A stretch of 64,000 nt of DNA from Cryptomeria japonica (GCF_030272615.1 NC_081411.1:161174089-161238088), one strand, 5' to 3'. Shown: positions 1 to 12,096, counted from the stretch's first letter. Notes: generated from the letters alone by a model not told the origin. Translations and numbers: made by a program.

Positions 1-62
1 CACAATGCAATGGTTAGTTGCGAGCCTTCCAAAATGGAGGTCATGAGTTTGAGTATCTTATA
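1..62 (+). repeat. possible tRNA-derived SINE end (degenerate Pol III boxes)
   Basis: The first 60 bases contain TGGTTAGTTGC, which resembles a tRNA A box, and about 30 bases later GAGTTTGAGTA, which resembles a degenerate B box. The spacing and the intervening AGCCTTCC...GGAGGTC stem-like text are typical of tRNA-derived SINE heads. The window edge cuts it, and the B box lacks the usual GGTTCGA core, so it is not a functional tRNA gene. Weak call. Confidence 0.3.
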
Positions 63-688
63 ACATGATAACTATTAAAATAAATAAGTACAATTTAAAA
101 ATATAAAAATAAACATATGATTTATTATTAAAAAAATAAATATATAATTTAAAAATTAAACTATTATTTACTTATATAGCTATTTTTGAAAGTTAGAAAA
201 ACAATACCATTAAAAATTTACATATAAAATATATCTTAAAATTATATAATTATATATTATAATATAATTATTATTAAAATAAATAAATAAATTTAAAAAA
301 AAAAAAAAACATGTAACTTATTATTAAAATTACAATCTTATAAAAATTAAAATAGTAAAAATGAAAAATAAAAAAACTTAAATACATAAACAGTAAAAAT
401 AAAAATAAAAAATAAAAAAATTATAAAACTTAAAAACATTAAAACTTAATAATTTAAGTTAAAAAATTTCAAAAGTTAATAATAAAAATAGAAATTTCAT
501 GTCTCTCCCCATCACCACTTGTACCATCTGCCATTTCTAAAGTCCCCACATCAAGTAACAAAAACTTTAGTATGATACGTGGAGGCATGCCAGAGTTATA
601 CCAAGTCAGTACACTATAGGTGGGATGGTGGATATAGATGTGCATGACATCGAGGAGTACAATTAATCCCCAGGATGTCTAGTGTCAT
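63..688. other. AT-rich non-coding DNA
   Basis: The first ~430 bases are almost entirely A and T with A-runs; the rest is ordinary AT-rich text. No ORF of note and no recognisable element. Confidence 0.6.
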
Positions 689-1030
689 CCCACACAAGGG
701 TAGCATGTAGCTGATATCAAATCCTACATCAAGTGCATGTATGATAATCTATTCAAACAAGTTTAAGTGGTGTATATTATGATTTTAGAATATGAAACAA
801 GTATATTCAAATGGATCACCTGACATAATGTATGGAATTATGAAATTGCTATCATAATTCAATTACGTAGTTTTCAAGTCAAATTTATTGACTCGTGATA
901 ATGTATGGAAATTTACATAGATGGTCAATGTGAGTCACATGAACAAAGTAAGGGAGGGTCGCTCACAAGATTAGTACTTAGCTTATTTCAAATCACACTT
1001 CAAGTTTCATTATAAAGTGAGGTTTTCAAG
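689..1030. repeat. dispersed ~200-bp repeat family, copy 1
   Basis: This segment matches 22200-22556 in the same order: CCCACACAAGGGTAG, then ATCCTACATCAA, ATGATAATCTA, a GGATCACCTGACATAATGT block, then GAGTCACAT, CACAAGATTAGTAC and finally ATTATAAAGTGAGGTTTT. Substitutions and indels separate the copies; this one has extra sequence around 830-900. No coding capacity is seen. Probably part of an unclassified element or an old tandem repeat. Confidence 0.6.
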
Positions 1031-2661
1031 TTGCACAATGTGGCCTCCAATTTTTGTTAATTTATTTTACTAGGGGAGAGGGACCAATAGTGGAGCAAGA
1101 ATGTGAAGTGGGGATATTTGTAGAGGGTTATGGGGCCCATAGTCAAGTAGTAAAGTTGTCAGCACATGTCATAAAAAAAGACCAAAAGCAATGATTAAAT
1201 GTATTAGACATTGTACACAAAAATTGTTTTATAAAATGCATGTATTTGTAAAAATTAAGTGGAAACAAGTACATTTTTTCAAGTCAGAGCATATTCAATG
1301 GCAGCTATCAAAACCCATATTGCATCATTGGTGGTAGGAAAATGGGCACAACATTGAAATAAACACCCCAACATAAGTCAAAAAAGAGTACAACTATGCA
1401 TACACGTGAGCCTTAGATGCTCAACTTTTTAACTTGTACAAAAAACTAAGTGAATCTATGTCATCACTTCACAAGACATTCCATCCCATCTAAAGTATCA
1501 ATCAGATCCAACATCAGTCAGTCAGATTCACTTTTACATCACTTTTCAAACCAAAACCACCACATTGCATGTCCCATCAAACATATTAAAATGCACACAT
1601 AATGGGCACTTCCACCCACTTCTCCTTACATTGTATAACAACAATATGTAATGCCACCATTGAAACTTTTAAATCAATAGGATACAATTTTAAACACTAG
1701 CACATACTATAAATAATCGACCAAACCAATCAAGTCATCCATTTACATCTATTAAAATCACAAAGATGAAATCTAAAAACTCAATATAAATAGCACTTGA
1801 CACGTTTATTTCTCCAAATCGAATAGCCAATCCACAAATCGTTAATGCAAACAATTCAAGTAGCCATGACATCCACTCAAATTTATTTCATTACATTGAT
1901 TCAAAGAAGGTTGTGGTTGAGGAGAACATGATTAGGAGTTACAAAAACAATTTTCATATAGGTATTTCCCATATTTTACTTACTCTGGAGTTTTAAGTTA
2001 TGTTTTCATTGGGGTTTCTAGATATACTGTCATTGTGGCCATCAATCTCAGACTAATATTTGTATGGAGTTCTAAGTTATATTGCCCAAGCTACCCTTTT
2101 TTTAATGTAAATATCATTTATGGGATTCTAAGTTATGCTATCCATGGCAGCCTGTTTAATAATGTAAATATCATTCAAGTGCTCTAACCAAGGTCTATCC
2201 ATATCAGCATCCAACTACACTATCATGTAGGAAAACTAGGTGCATACCTCAAAATTCCTTTTCATCCTTTTTGTATGTCCGCATGTTTAAAATATCTGTG
2301 CCCACATCAACATAAACTTTTTATCATGTAGGAAAACTTAAGTGTTGTATGTGTCCATTTAAGTACTACTATTGTCTTATACATACTTAAGGTTTTGTTT
2401 AAATCATTCCCATTTCATGTTTGTATGTTGTAATACTCCTTTGAGTGCTATGAGTGTTGTTATTCTCAATTACCTATCTAAACTATAATTGCCTTTGTAA
2501 AAAAAAAAAATCTTCTACCCCATTTGTTGTAAGTGTCATTCAAGTGCAACAAGTTCTCAACTATTGTATGTGATTTTTGCTATTAGTTTCTCTTACACTT
2601 CAGGATTCTCTATGCATTTTAATGTGGTTCAAGGTTATAGTGTTTATAGTTCGAAGTCATA
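1031..2661. other. unclassified non-coding DNA
   Basis: AT-rich sequence without a recognisable gene. Short phrases recur at 1980-2340 (TAAGTTAT blocks, AATGTAAATATCATT twice, ATCATGTAGGAAAACT twice), suggesting decayed local duplications. At 1072 a CTAGGGGAGA string resembles the end of the MITE at 21304. Confidence 0.5.
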
Positions 2662-2815
2662 TTGTTTATGCCTTCATGCATTACTATTTCTAAATTATGT
2701 TGTTTATGCCTCCATAGATTGCTATTTCTAAGTTATACTATTTATGCCTCCATGCACTACTATGATGTTTTTGTTTATGCCTCCATGCATGTCTATGATG
2801 TTTAAAGATATAATG
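2662..2815. repeat. small tandem repeat, ~31-39-bp unit
   Basis: About four imperfect copies of a unit containing TTTATGCCTCCATGCA followed by CTATTTCTAAGTTAT or CTATGATG. The unit shortens towards the right. Confidence 0.65.
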
Positions 2816-2942
2816 TTTACATAACTTTCAAACACATCTATTGCACTGAAAATGTATTGTACAATATTAAAAAGTTGATTTAAATATTAAGAAAAATATT
2901 TTCAAATATTATGTTCAATCACCACTATTAAATTATTCATAG

Positions 2943-3428
2943 ATGATAAATCCATGTGTAATTAGATCATGTCCAGTGAAAAGATGGGTAATTACAAGTT
3001 TTCTTCTGAAAAGGAGGGGAGTTAGAGTCCCACAAGATGATGAAGCTCCACATACTGTTGAGAGAACTATAGCACCAAATGAAGTTGTGGATGAGGTTTC
3101 GACACCTCCAACTCAGAGACAAGTAACTATCATAGAATGTTTTTGGTCACCATTAGACATGGTAGGGGTTATTCAGGATGTAGAAGAGAGCAATATGTCG
3201 ACAAGGATGGCTGCAAGAAAATAGAATATTCCACCAACCATGCTCACTAACCGGTTAGGTGGGATTACACCCACTAGCAAGAAAGGACCACCAGTTGTAT
3301 TGACTAAACATGAAGAGTCACTTATCATGAAATGGTGCAAAGAGATGGCTACAATTGGTCATGGCTTTGAAATAGTTAATCTTAAAGAAAAAGTTGCCCA
3401 AATTTGCAGAAAGCTAGAAACATTTTGA
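2943..3428 (+). pseudogene. pogo/Tigger-like (HTH psq + CENP-B/Tc5 type) transposase N-terminal fragment
   Basis: A plus-strand frame of about 160 codons with one TAG near 3222. The second half reads STRMAARK...IPPTMLTNRLGG, then GPPVVLTKHEESLIMKWC and a helix-like LKEKVAQIC. This is the pattern of the paired helix-turn-helix DNA-binding region of pogo/Tigger/Fot1-type transposases: an AA-K-x-IP recognition helix, a G-x-PPVLT linker, and an EE-x-LI-x-W second HTH. The DDE catalytic part is missing because the sequence switches abruptly at about 3429 to a Copia fragment on the other strand. A degraded MULE or host psq-like protein is the alternative. Confidence 0.5.
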
Positions 3429-3920
3429 TAGCTTCCATTCTTTCCATGGGAGCATAAGTTTCCTCAAAATTTTTACCTTCTACCTGTAAGTAGCCTTTAC
3501 ATACAAGTATATTGTTGTTTCTTTCTATGTGACCATCTTCAACCAGTTTGTTCCGAAATACCCACTTAGTTCATATCACATTCTTGTCAGCTGGTCTTGG
3601 AACAAGTTCTCAAGTTTGATTCTTCTCAATCTATTCCAATTCTTAATTGCATAAATTTCATTCAATATTCATCACTACAAGCATCTTTTACTATTTTCCA
3701 TATTGTCTCTGAAATTAAGCATAAGTTTACTTATTCTTCAACAACTTTACTTCTAGTGATAACACCTATGTTCTTGTCCCCAATAATTTGTTTCTCTAAA
3801 TGATTCTTCTGCACACATCTCTAAGACTTAGGAGCAATTTTTGGAACGTCTTCTTTATTATTCTGTACTTTTATTTCTTCACCTTTTTCTTCTTCTAGTT
3901 TACCGGTAGACTCATCAAAG
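3429..3920 (-). pseudogene. Copia reverse transcriptase, N-terminal part
   Basis: The minus-strand translation contains the conserved Copia RT entry: a DACSDEY block, then TWELVPRP-like text (frame broken), TKWVFRNKL, LVCKGYLQVEG and FEETYAPMERMEAI. In Copia polyproteins this is the KWVF(R/K)xK...GYxQxxGxDFxETYAPVxR start of the RVT_2 domain. It ends immediately after this motif, so the catalytic YVDD region was never included or was deleted. Internal TGA/TAG codons and frameshifts are present. Confidence 0.8.
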
Positions 3921-4904
3921 GGCTAAAGCACAATGTTGTGTCACACTTGAGGCCAACTGCATAAGTTCGGCCAAACTAGGTTTAGCCAAACCTATGTGGC
4001 AAACGCGTGGTGCCTAAATGGCACAATAGGTTTAGCCAAAATTAGTTCAGCAGAACCTATTTTCAAAGCAATAAGTTTGGCCCAACTTAGTTTGGGCAAA
4101 CCTAGTTCAGTCGAACCTATCTATGTTTCATGTGATGTGGCAGCCAAATGACCATTTCATTTGCATTTCCAAAGCATTCTAGTTCTGCTGTATTTTTCTT
4201 TAGATAGAATATTTTTTTACAAAAATCAAAAAATACCCTTTTGTAGAGCTCGAAGTTTGGAATCTGGATATGTAATTTTTTTATGCTTTGATTAATTTAA
4301 ATATATTTTATTTTTTATACATTGCAAGTAGGTTTTTTAAGTTTGAAAAGAGGTTGATTTGAAATTAAAAAATATATATTAAATTATATAAAATAAATTC
4401 ACAAAATATATTTTTCACTAGATGAGAGAATCTTCTCCAAAAAGGTATAATTTATTTTTTGATAATGATAATTTTAATACACAAAAGGTGACGCCGAATG
4501 AAAACTATCATATTCATCTATGTTGGACTTAAAAATTTTATTACAAGAAAAATATACATCAAAATTTAATTTTTTTAGTTTTAGCATTGCATATATGTTT
4601 CATCTATTTGGAAAATTAAAATTAGGGAAAAAATAAAAAAATTCTTTTTTTTTTTGTGACACCGACTAGAACTCTTGATTTTCAACAATAAAAAATCTCT
4701 CTTTGAATATATTAAAAAAATATCTTATTTTTTAATTTTTTTTAAAATAACAGACATAAATTTCATTAATATTTCTACATTTCATCAGTTTACATCATTT
4801 TGAAATTCAATTTAGATATGTCACTTTTATGTGGTCGAAGTTAAACAGTTTTTGTTGTGTTGGCCACTTCCTTTATAAAAGTGTGACATGGGTTTGTGAT
4901 TTTA
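3921..4904. mobile_element. unclassified ~0.95-kb insertion within the Copia ORF, possible small DNA transposon
   Basis: The Copia protein is colinear on both sides, but this segment is unrelated AT-rich DNA. TGTCACACTT at 3939-3948 is exactly inverted as AAGTGTGACA at 4879-4888 near the two edges, suggesting terminal inverted repeats of about 10 bp. The left part (3960-4130) is packed with imperfect palindromes of the type AGGTTTAGCCAAACCT. No ORF and no clear target-site duplication were found, so the class is open. Confidence 0.4.
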
Positions 4905-6529
4905 CCTAAAATTATATCCCATCTCTACAATTGTATTCTTCAATGTGTCTTTATCAACATTTACATTTGTGCTTTCAACAATTCTTCTTAGTTTTTTGTT
5001 ATTAATCTGTAAGCTTTGCTTTAGTAGAGTACCAAAAGAATATCTTTTCATTAGCTCTTGTGTCAAACCTTCCCAAATTTTCTTCATCTCTTTTGATATA
5101 GCATTTAGTTCCAAATACTCTCCAATATTTCACAAACTAAGTCCTTCCATGCCAAAGTTTATAAGATGTCTTCCCACGGTTTCTTTTAATTTGTACTCTA
5201 CTAAATGCGTGCAATACAATATGCATTACTTATTTCCAGTAGGTTTCTAGTAAACTTGCTTCATTCATCATTATTCTAGTAGCCTCTTGATTGAATTGTT
5301 CTATTCTTCATTTCAACTACACCATTTTGTTGTGGCATCCTAGGAGCAAACAAGTGTCTTCTTATCTGATGATTCTCACAAAAAGTATTGAGCTCATTAG
5401 AAGTAAAATCTCCATTTCTGTTAGACTTCAAACATTTGATTCTTCTATCTATCTCATTTTCAACCATGATCTTGAATTTCTTGAAATTTTCTAGAGCTTC
5501 ATATTTTTCTCTTCATTCTAGAGTAATCATCAATTAAGAGCACATAATACCTATCACCTTGTTGACTTCTTGTTAAATGGTCGGGCCACAAAGGTTAGTG
5601 TACACTAACTTCAATAGTCCAATAGAATATTGTTCTTTAACTTTGAAATTTCTCCTTGTTTGTTTTTCAACTTGACATTCTTTAAAGATACCATTAGCAA
5701 GCTTTGTAATCTTTAGTAAATCTCTCATATCTTTAATTGAACTAATCCTCACTAGATTATCAAAATTATTGTGGAACATTCGTCAATTCAATAACCAACT
5801 CTCATTAATCTGCATCATTAAGCAATATCTTCTAGAAGTCCTCAATTGATAAAAATTTCCATCTGTCCTCTTTTTTGCTGCAATCAAGTGTTGTTCCAGA
5901 CCTTTTTCTGATCTCACATCTATCATCCTGAAAAAAAAGATTATATCCATTCCACACATTTTACCATCACTCAAAAGGTTATAATTTAATCCTTTAACAT
6001 AGAAAACATTGTTAGTATTCTGTATACTATCAAAACTGATTGAACCAATTCCAACTATCCTAGCTATTTGATTATCTCCAAATCTAACAACTCTTCCATC
6101 AAACTTTTCAGGCTTCATAAACTTACTCTTGTCACCATTCATATGATTTGAACATCTACTATCAATAATCCATTCATCTTTATCTCTTCTAGAATGAAAA
6201 GAAGATACAACAAGACCTTTTATTTTAGCAACATCTTTCAGAGCTTTTTCCTTGACAATTTTGCCAGGGTTAGTAGAACAAGATTCTTCCTTTACTGCTA
6301 GAAACAAATATTCACTATCTTCCTCAAAATAAGATTCTACATCAGAAATATTTGCATCCTCTATAACATAATAAGCTCTCCTATTGGCCCTTCCTTTTAA
6401 TTCCTTCTTCTTTTGATTTGCAATTTTGTTAGGACATCTAGAAGTATAATGACATATCTTTCCATAGTTGAAACATTTAAAGGGAAATTTACCTTTGTAC
6501 TTCCTAGTTTCTTTCTTCATTCTCCTCAA
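4905..6529 (-). pseudogene. Copia gag zinc knuckle, protease and integrase (decayed)
   Basis: From 6529 downward on the minus strand: a knuckle CFNYGKICHYTSRC (second Cys changed to Tyr), the protease site WIIDSRCSNHM where the family has DSG, the GAG-pre-integrase block (LIAAKKRTDGNFYQLRTS), the Zn-binding tail (IFKECQVEKQTR), integrase text LVYTNLCGPT and the catalytic-Glu region PRMPQQNGVVEMKNRT. After a frameshift near 5250 the integrase C-terminal part can still be followed to IVESTNVNVD near 4960. Loss of DSG and several stops make it non-functional. Confidence 0.85.
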
Positions 6530-7088
6530 AAAGTTTGCTTCAATCTCATCAAAGTTGTCTTCTTTAGATTCCTCATCTTTTGCTAATCTAGTAGCCTTAA
6601 ATGTAGTTTATGTTCTTGCACTAGTGGTACCAGATTCTCTGATCTCAAAAGCAAGTAAAGCACCATACAAGTATTCTCTAATATACTTATTTTGATTCCA
6701 TGATTCTTACATTGTTGAAACTTTAGATCTAAAAGGTTTAATAAGAGTTATGAGTACCTTATTCACAACTTCATGTTCGAGCGAGTTACCTTTAAGACCT
6801 TTGATCTCATTTATAACATCATCCATCTTTTGCAAGTAGTTGGTTATATTGTCTTCTTCATTTATCTGTATTCATTGATATTTAGTTTTAGCATTTTGTA
6901 ACTTAGCTTGTTTAACAATATCATATCCTTCATAAGTCTTTTCTAATTTATCCCAAACCTCCTAAGAAGACTCCAAACATAAAATTTTTGCTAATTTAGT
7001 CTTAGAAAGAGAACTAAAGATAGAAAAAATTGCCTTTTCATTGTCTTCAAATTCCTTGAGTGATTAAGCTCTTCTCCAAGGAAACAAA
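6530..7088 (-). pseudogene. Copia gag (UBN2/DUF4219-type) remnant
   Basis: The minus-strand translation just below the primer site reads EVWDKLEKTYEG near 6930-6960, then LQKMDDVINEIKGL and LITLIKPF, the usual Copia gag phrases (W-x-x-L-x-x-x-YEG ... VL-x-SLP-x-F). Stops interrupt it. It continues into the zinc knuckle of the neighbouring entry. Confidence 0.7.
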
Positions 7089-7100
7089 GATCTGATACCA
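7089..7100 (-). other. primer binding site, initiator Met-tRNA type
   Basis: On the minus strand this reads TGGTATCAGATC, one base from the canonical plant Copia PBS TGGTATCAGAGC. It lies two bases downstream of the LTR end (…CAACA), at the 5' end of gag. Confidence 0.8.
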
Positions 7101-7102
7101 AT

Positions 7103-7404
7103 TGTTGAATGTTCTAACGCACAAGACAACTGATAGGGAGAGGGTGAATCAATTGTATAAACAAATCTTAAATCTTTTCCCTTAAATCAAATTTGCAACA
7201 ACTTTAACACTTAATGTACAAAAAGATATGAGCATGAAAGAACATGAAAACTAGAGCATAGTATACACAACGAAACATCAAATTTTACATGGAAAACCCT
7301 ATTAGGTGAAAAACCACAAAGAATGCTATTCTCAATATATGAACACCTATTAGGGTGACATCAGTTAAGGTGATTTTTACAAAGAAAGACTTGAAGGAAC
7401 ACAA
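7103..7404 (-). repeat. Copia 5' LTR remnant
   Basis: Starts on the plus strand with TGTTGAATG directly beyond the PBS and runs about 300 bp until a different LTR-like sequence begins at 7405. Near the PBS side it has GGGAGAGGGTGAATCA, a motif shared by other LTRs in this window. The distal end is missing. Confidence 0.6.
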
Positions 7405-7785
7405 TAGGTCATTGAGAGGGGGGTGAATCAATGATAATTAAAAATATAACCTTTGAATCTTTTAAAGCACCGATAACTAAATTGCAGGGAGATTAAAAAC
7501 AAGTCACACACAAGACAAACACATAACACAAGATGTACAAGGAAACCCAAGATGGGAAAAACCTTGGTGAGAAATGCTAATAGAGTCTATTGCTCTAATC
7601 CAACCTTAAAAAGTGAATGATTGATTACGATTGTTTATGGACACCAACCCAAAGGAGCACCAACCCCTGATTTTATGATCACCTACTCAGAGGAGCACCT
7701 ACCCCTAATCTGAACACCCATTCAGATGATATACATAGAATTGGTAATCAAATACAGTTCGATACCTTGACACAAATGAATTTTG
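7405..7785 (-). repeat. second LTR-like fragment
   Basis: Begins TAGGTCATTGAGAGG, then GGGGTGAATCA, resembling the ends of the LTRs at 7103 and 10539, but the rest of its sequence differs. It contains duplicated phrases (GGAGCACCAACCCCTGAT and GGAGCACCTACCCCTAAT). Probably a solo or truncated LTR inserted between the Copia element and LINE-A. Confidence 0.45.
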
Positions 7786-10533
7786 TAGCTCTATATGAGT
7801 GTGATTGAAGTCGATTTGGCAGCATAAAAAAGAAGTCTCCAACCAATCTTAGCCAAAGGTGCTTCATTAAGGGACCTCAAAACTCTGATGCTCAAACCAC
7901 CAACATGTTTAGAATAGCGGACTTTCTCCCAATCAACAAGGGACATTTTATTGCATTGTTCCACACCAGCCCAGAGGAAGCACCTTTGGATTTGATCAAG
8001 TTTCTTAGCCCAAGAAGTTGGGATGTGGAAACAAAAGAGTAGGTAAACCAAAGTACTCTATAAGGGGGCTTTTAACAAATGAATCTTGCCAACACTGATC
8101 AAAATTGCACCTTTCCACCCTGCTAATTTCCTCTAAATCATCTCCAAAAGCCCTACCTAAACCAAATTGTCCACCTTCCCAACCATGACCGAAAGCCCCA
8201 AATAAGTAGGCAAGAGAAGGGAAATCCTGCAATTAAGGATATTCCTGATTCTATTTTGAAAGGTTTGATTGGAATTCATAAAGAGAATTCTTATCCAAAT
8301 TGATTTTTTGACCAAAAGTAGTGGCATGGTCTAAGAGAATGGTCCTCCAACATTTAGCTTCACCAATGGAAGCCTCACCAAGGAGAAGGGTTTCATCCAA
8401 AAAAATTTGGTGGGAGATGACAAAGGGGGTCAATGAGGGTTTAACACATTTAATAGCACCATTTTGAAAAGCGAGCATTAATTTACTGCCCAAAGCCTCC
8501 ACCATGAGTATGAAAAAGGTAGAGAGAGAGGGGGTCCCCCTATTGCACATTGCCAATAGAATTGAAGGAGCCATGGGGGATCCCATTGATAAGGACCGAG
8601 AACATTGGAGTTTTAACATAGTCCTCAATAGCACAAATAATCTTGCCACAAAATCCAAATTTTCTCAAGACCGAAAGAAAGGGACAACAACCATATCATA
8701 AGATTCAGATATATCAAGTTTGAGGAGCATACCTTCTTTGCCATTATTGTCCATAGAATGTAGCATTTCATGAAATTCAAGAATCACATCAACAATTGGG
8801 TGCCTAGGAACAAAACCTTTCTAGCCTAAAATTTTGTACAAGGTATTGCAAAGGCTAATTGGCCTAAAATTAGACATTCTCTTAACGCCATCTTTTTTAG
8901 GAATGAGGAAAATAAAGGTTTTATTTATTTCCTTTAGGCTTCTGGTAGAAGAAATAAATTCCCTAACTACAAGGATAATATCTAGGCCAACAATATCCCA
9001 ATACTCTTGAAAAAAGAAGAGTGGAAACCCATCTAGGCAAGGGGTTTTGAAAGGGCCAAAGGAAAAAACTACAACTTTAACCTCGTCCTCAAAGAAAATC
9101 CTCTCCATGGACAAGAGGTCATCATGGCTGATAATGGAGGGAATGCAGTTGACCATTTTGGCAGAGGTTTCAACAACAACAAGATCCACCACCAATCCCA
9201 AGTTAAGCAAGGAAGAAAAGTGAGAAATAGCAACCCAATCGATATCCATTTCCTTAGTCACAGTGGCACCATCATCTTAGAGGAGGAATAGTTATTCTTT
9301 TTGTGACGATTGGAAGATTGATGGAAAAACTTCATATTTTTATTCCCCTCCTTAACCCATTAGATCCTATATTTTTGCTTCCAATATAGTTCCTCTTTAA
9401 TAATTAGATTGTGGAGGTCAATCAAAAGAGCACATTCCTTTTCTCTCTCATCCTTTGAAGCCCCAAGGGATTCCATACATTTTTTGAGCACATCAATATA
9501 AGCTTTAAGAGCCTTCTTATGAGCAAAGATGTCCCCAAAGGAGGATTTGCTCTAGGAAAAAAGCTATATGTTTTGAGCAATTTGAGTTTGTTATTACCCA
9601 GAACATGGTTGTACCATGAATATTGACACTCCACCATTGTGCCACAAGGTCTATGAAGTCAAGAAAGAGGGTCCACATGATTTCAAAATAGAAATAAAAC
9701 CCTCTCTTGGGAGGAGGGATTTGCCATGACACATAAATGGGACATTGGTTAGAGCCACTATGAATAAGTGAGGAGAGGTCGCAAATTAGGGAGATATTCC
9801 AACAAGAAGAGATGGCACAATGTTCCAACCAAAATTGAATGAGTTTCCAAGTCATTCGTTGAATAGACCAAGTGTAGCTCCTATCTTCAACATCCAAGTC
9901 AGAAAGGCCACCATTAGAGAGGAAATCTTGAAAATACTACATACTTTCAGAGAAATCCAAAGACCCTCCAATTTTTTTCAAGGAAAAGAGAGGAGTATTA
10001 AAGTCCCCCATGACAATCCAATGGGCACCACAAAGACCATTCCAATGGGAAATCAAAGAGTTCTAGAGATCCCGCCTAATAGAAACATTACAAAGTATAT
10101 GCACTAAAAATTCTTATCCTGAACAATTAGGGAATCAAAGAGATATCTTGGCTGCCAGAGGAACGCAAGATCACCAAAGGCACCTTCAACACTCATAGCA
10201 AATGAATGGGAGCAGGGCCAAAAGAAATTACACACTTGAGAACAAGATTCCTTACTCATCTTGGTTTCATGTAGAAGTAAGATTTCTAGTTTCAAATATT
10301 TCACCAAATTATTCACAAGAATCTGCTTATGGGACACATTTAGGCCCCTTATATTCCAAGAGAGAATAATCACTTATGACATATGTTAGCCATGCCCCTA
10401 GAAACACTATTTTGATGAACATCCTTTAAATATTTTTTTCACAAATGAAAATATTTACCCACATTAGAAAACTTCCTATGTCAAAGGGAAATGAACGAGC
10501 CATTAAACACTAGGGGCCTGGAAGAGAAAACAA
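7786..10533 (-). pseudogene. LINE-A ORF2: endonuclease and reverse transcriptase (3' part of a LINE)
   Basis: Minus strand, 5' to 3': the endonuclease start IILSWNIRGLN and LLLHETKMS (10373-10104); the RT entry with FIFLIPKKDG and FRPISLCNTLYKILG (about 8821-8930); a palm-like segment with QIFLDETLLLGEA (8380-8430), where FADD is expected, so the second catalytic Asp is Glu; and the C-terminal zf-RVT-like text RCFLWAG and GGLSIRVLRSLNEAPLAKIGWRL (7800-7980). This is the order of plant L1-type non-LTR retrotransposons. Frameshifts and stops are frequent. Its ORF1 lies at 18530-20150, separated by the LTR element inserted at 10539-18524. Confidence 0.85.
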
Positions 10534-10538
10534 GTGAC
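10534..10538. repeat. target-site duplication GTGAC (left)
   Basis: GTGAC directly precedes the left LTR and recurs directly after the right LTR (18525-18529). A 5-bp duplication is what LTR-retrotransposon integrase produces. Confidence 0.85.
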
Positions 10539-11691
10539 TATTAGGCCCAATATGGAAAGCTAATGTACTGAGAGGGGAGGGGTGAATCAGTACTTCAAAA
10601 CTTTTCTCAAATAATAACTTTACTATTATGCATAAACTGAATAGTGCAGTAACATAAAATAAAGCTAAAATAAATAGATACCAATAATACATGATTCACT
10701 CCACAACACATATATTTTGGTTACGCAGAAACTCTTGGTTAGAGAGAAAAACTGTGGTGGGGATGGCACCCACAACTTCACTACTGCAATAATAAAGATG
10801 CTCGATTAGAGCTACATTTTAACTATTTCTGGTAGCTTATCCTATTAGGAGTATCAAGATCTATTAGATCTACCTTGTTAAAGGATTTCACAACACTTAG
10901 TCTAAATGCTACACCTGGTTAGAGGCTTTACAATTTATAGACTTGATTAGAGTCTTTTACCCTGTTAGAGGTATCTCTTACAATATTACAATATTACAAT
11001 AAAATCATTACAAATATCTACAACTTTACATCTGAAATGTTATAGCAAATTCTATGTGCTCAGAATAAGATTACCTTGCTTATAGCATACCTCGGTAACC
11101 CATATAGTAACTCAGTAAACCCTTTTGTTTACTCTGTTCTTTGACTGTTCTCTGAAAACCTTCTCGGTGACCTCTGTGTCTCTATAACAATCTTTTTTTA
11201 TGCATACTTTTAACATACATAACTCATGTTGTATAAATAGATCTCTTATGACGGTGATCTAATTCATTGCTTCGATCTTACAAACATGATTTATTGAATG
11301 AATAACCATGCAAATTATTTCATTGGTTAGATGACCTCAAAATCATACATAATCTTCTGGTGCAATTTCCAATGTGATAATGGTTAGATGTGCCTCGATC
11401 TTGTAACATGTTTTCATATGCATGTCCAGGTTCAATGTATCTGGTAACATGTTTCACTCCATGTATATCAACTCGGTGTGTCATCTTTACTGCTCAGTAA
11501 ACATAAAAAGATACTCGATAGATAGCTTGGTGTATACTACGTTCTATGACTGCTTTCTTTTGTAACCGACTAGACTGTGCATACCGACTTCTCTGTGTAT
11601 ACTGACTGCATGAATCGGTAGAGCTAACTGACTAGAGTATATAGTATGACTTTGAATATAAAAATTAATGGCAATTGGATAAGTAATAACA
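10539..11691 (-). repeat. 3' LTR of the non-autonomous element
   Basis: About 1.15 kb. On the plus strand it starts TATTAGGCCC (TG expected; the other copy has TG) and ends AAGTAATAACA. It matches 17390-18524 along its whole length with scattered substitutions and small indels. Confidence 0.9.
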
Positions 11692-11704
11692 ATCTCCCCT
11701 TTTG
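11692..11704 (-). other. polypurine tract
   Basis: On the minus strand CAAAAGGGGAGAT immediately precedes the 3' LTR start TGTTATTACTT, the expected plus-strand priming site. A second purine tract, AAAAAAGGGGGAG, lies at about 12069-12081 just past the end of the long ORF. Confidence 0.75.
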
Positions 11705-12096
11705 ACATTAGTTGAGATGTTTGACAAAAACTACTTTCAAAGTCATAACTCAAAAATCTATATGCTTTACAAAATTTGACTAATCACACAATATATACAT
11801 TAGTCAATGAAATAGTATATTCAGATATACTCCCCTTATCATTATACTGTACATAATTCTGATTTTGCATGCTCGGTTCTGTGGCTTGTGTGCTTTGCTT
11901 GCTCTGCATACTCTCGGTATACTCCCCTATATACAATACTTCGAATACTATATCAAAACTGTATCACTCCCCAAATATTTGCTTGGTATACTGCTCTTCA
12001 GTTCACTGCACGGTATGCTCCCCCTGTGTATTTACACTCCTGATGGTTGATACTTTGAGTACTATACACTCCCCCTTTTTTGACAAACATCAAAAT

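Larger units (their letters stand above)
3429..7404 (-). mobile_element. Ty1/Copia LTR retrotransposon, 3'-truncated and interrupted
   Basis: Read on the minus strand the order is LTR remnant (7404-7103), tRNA-Met type primer site, gag, protease, integrase and the beginning of reverse transcriptase, the Copia gene order. The element stops inside RT at about 3429, against the pogo-like fragment, so most RT, RNase H and the 3' LTR are absent. A ~1-kb insertion separates integrase (ends ~4905) from the RT segment (3429-3920). Many stops and at least one frameshift show it is dead. Confidence 0.85.

Noticed and set aside
1-62. Functional tRNA gene
   Set aside because: A and B boxes are degenerate and the cloverleaf cannot be completed.
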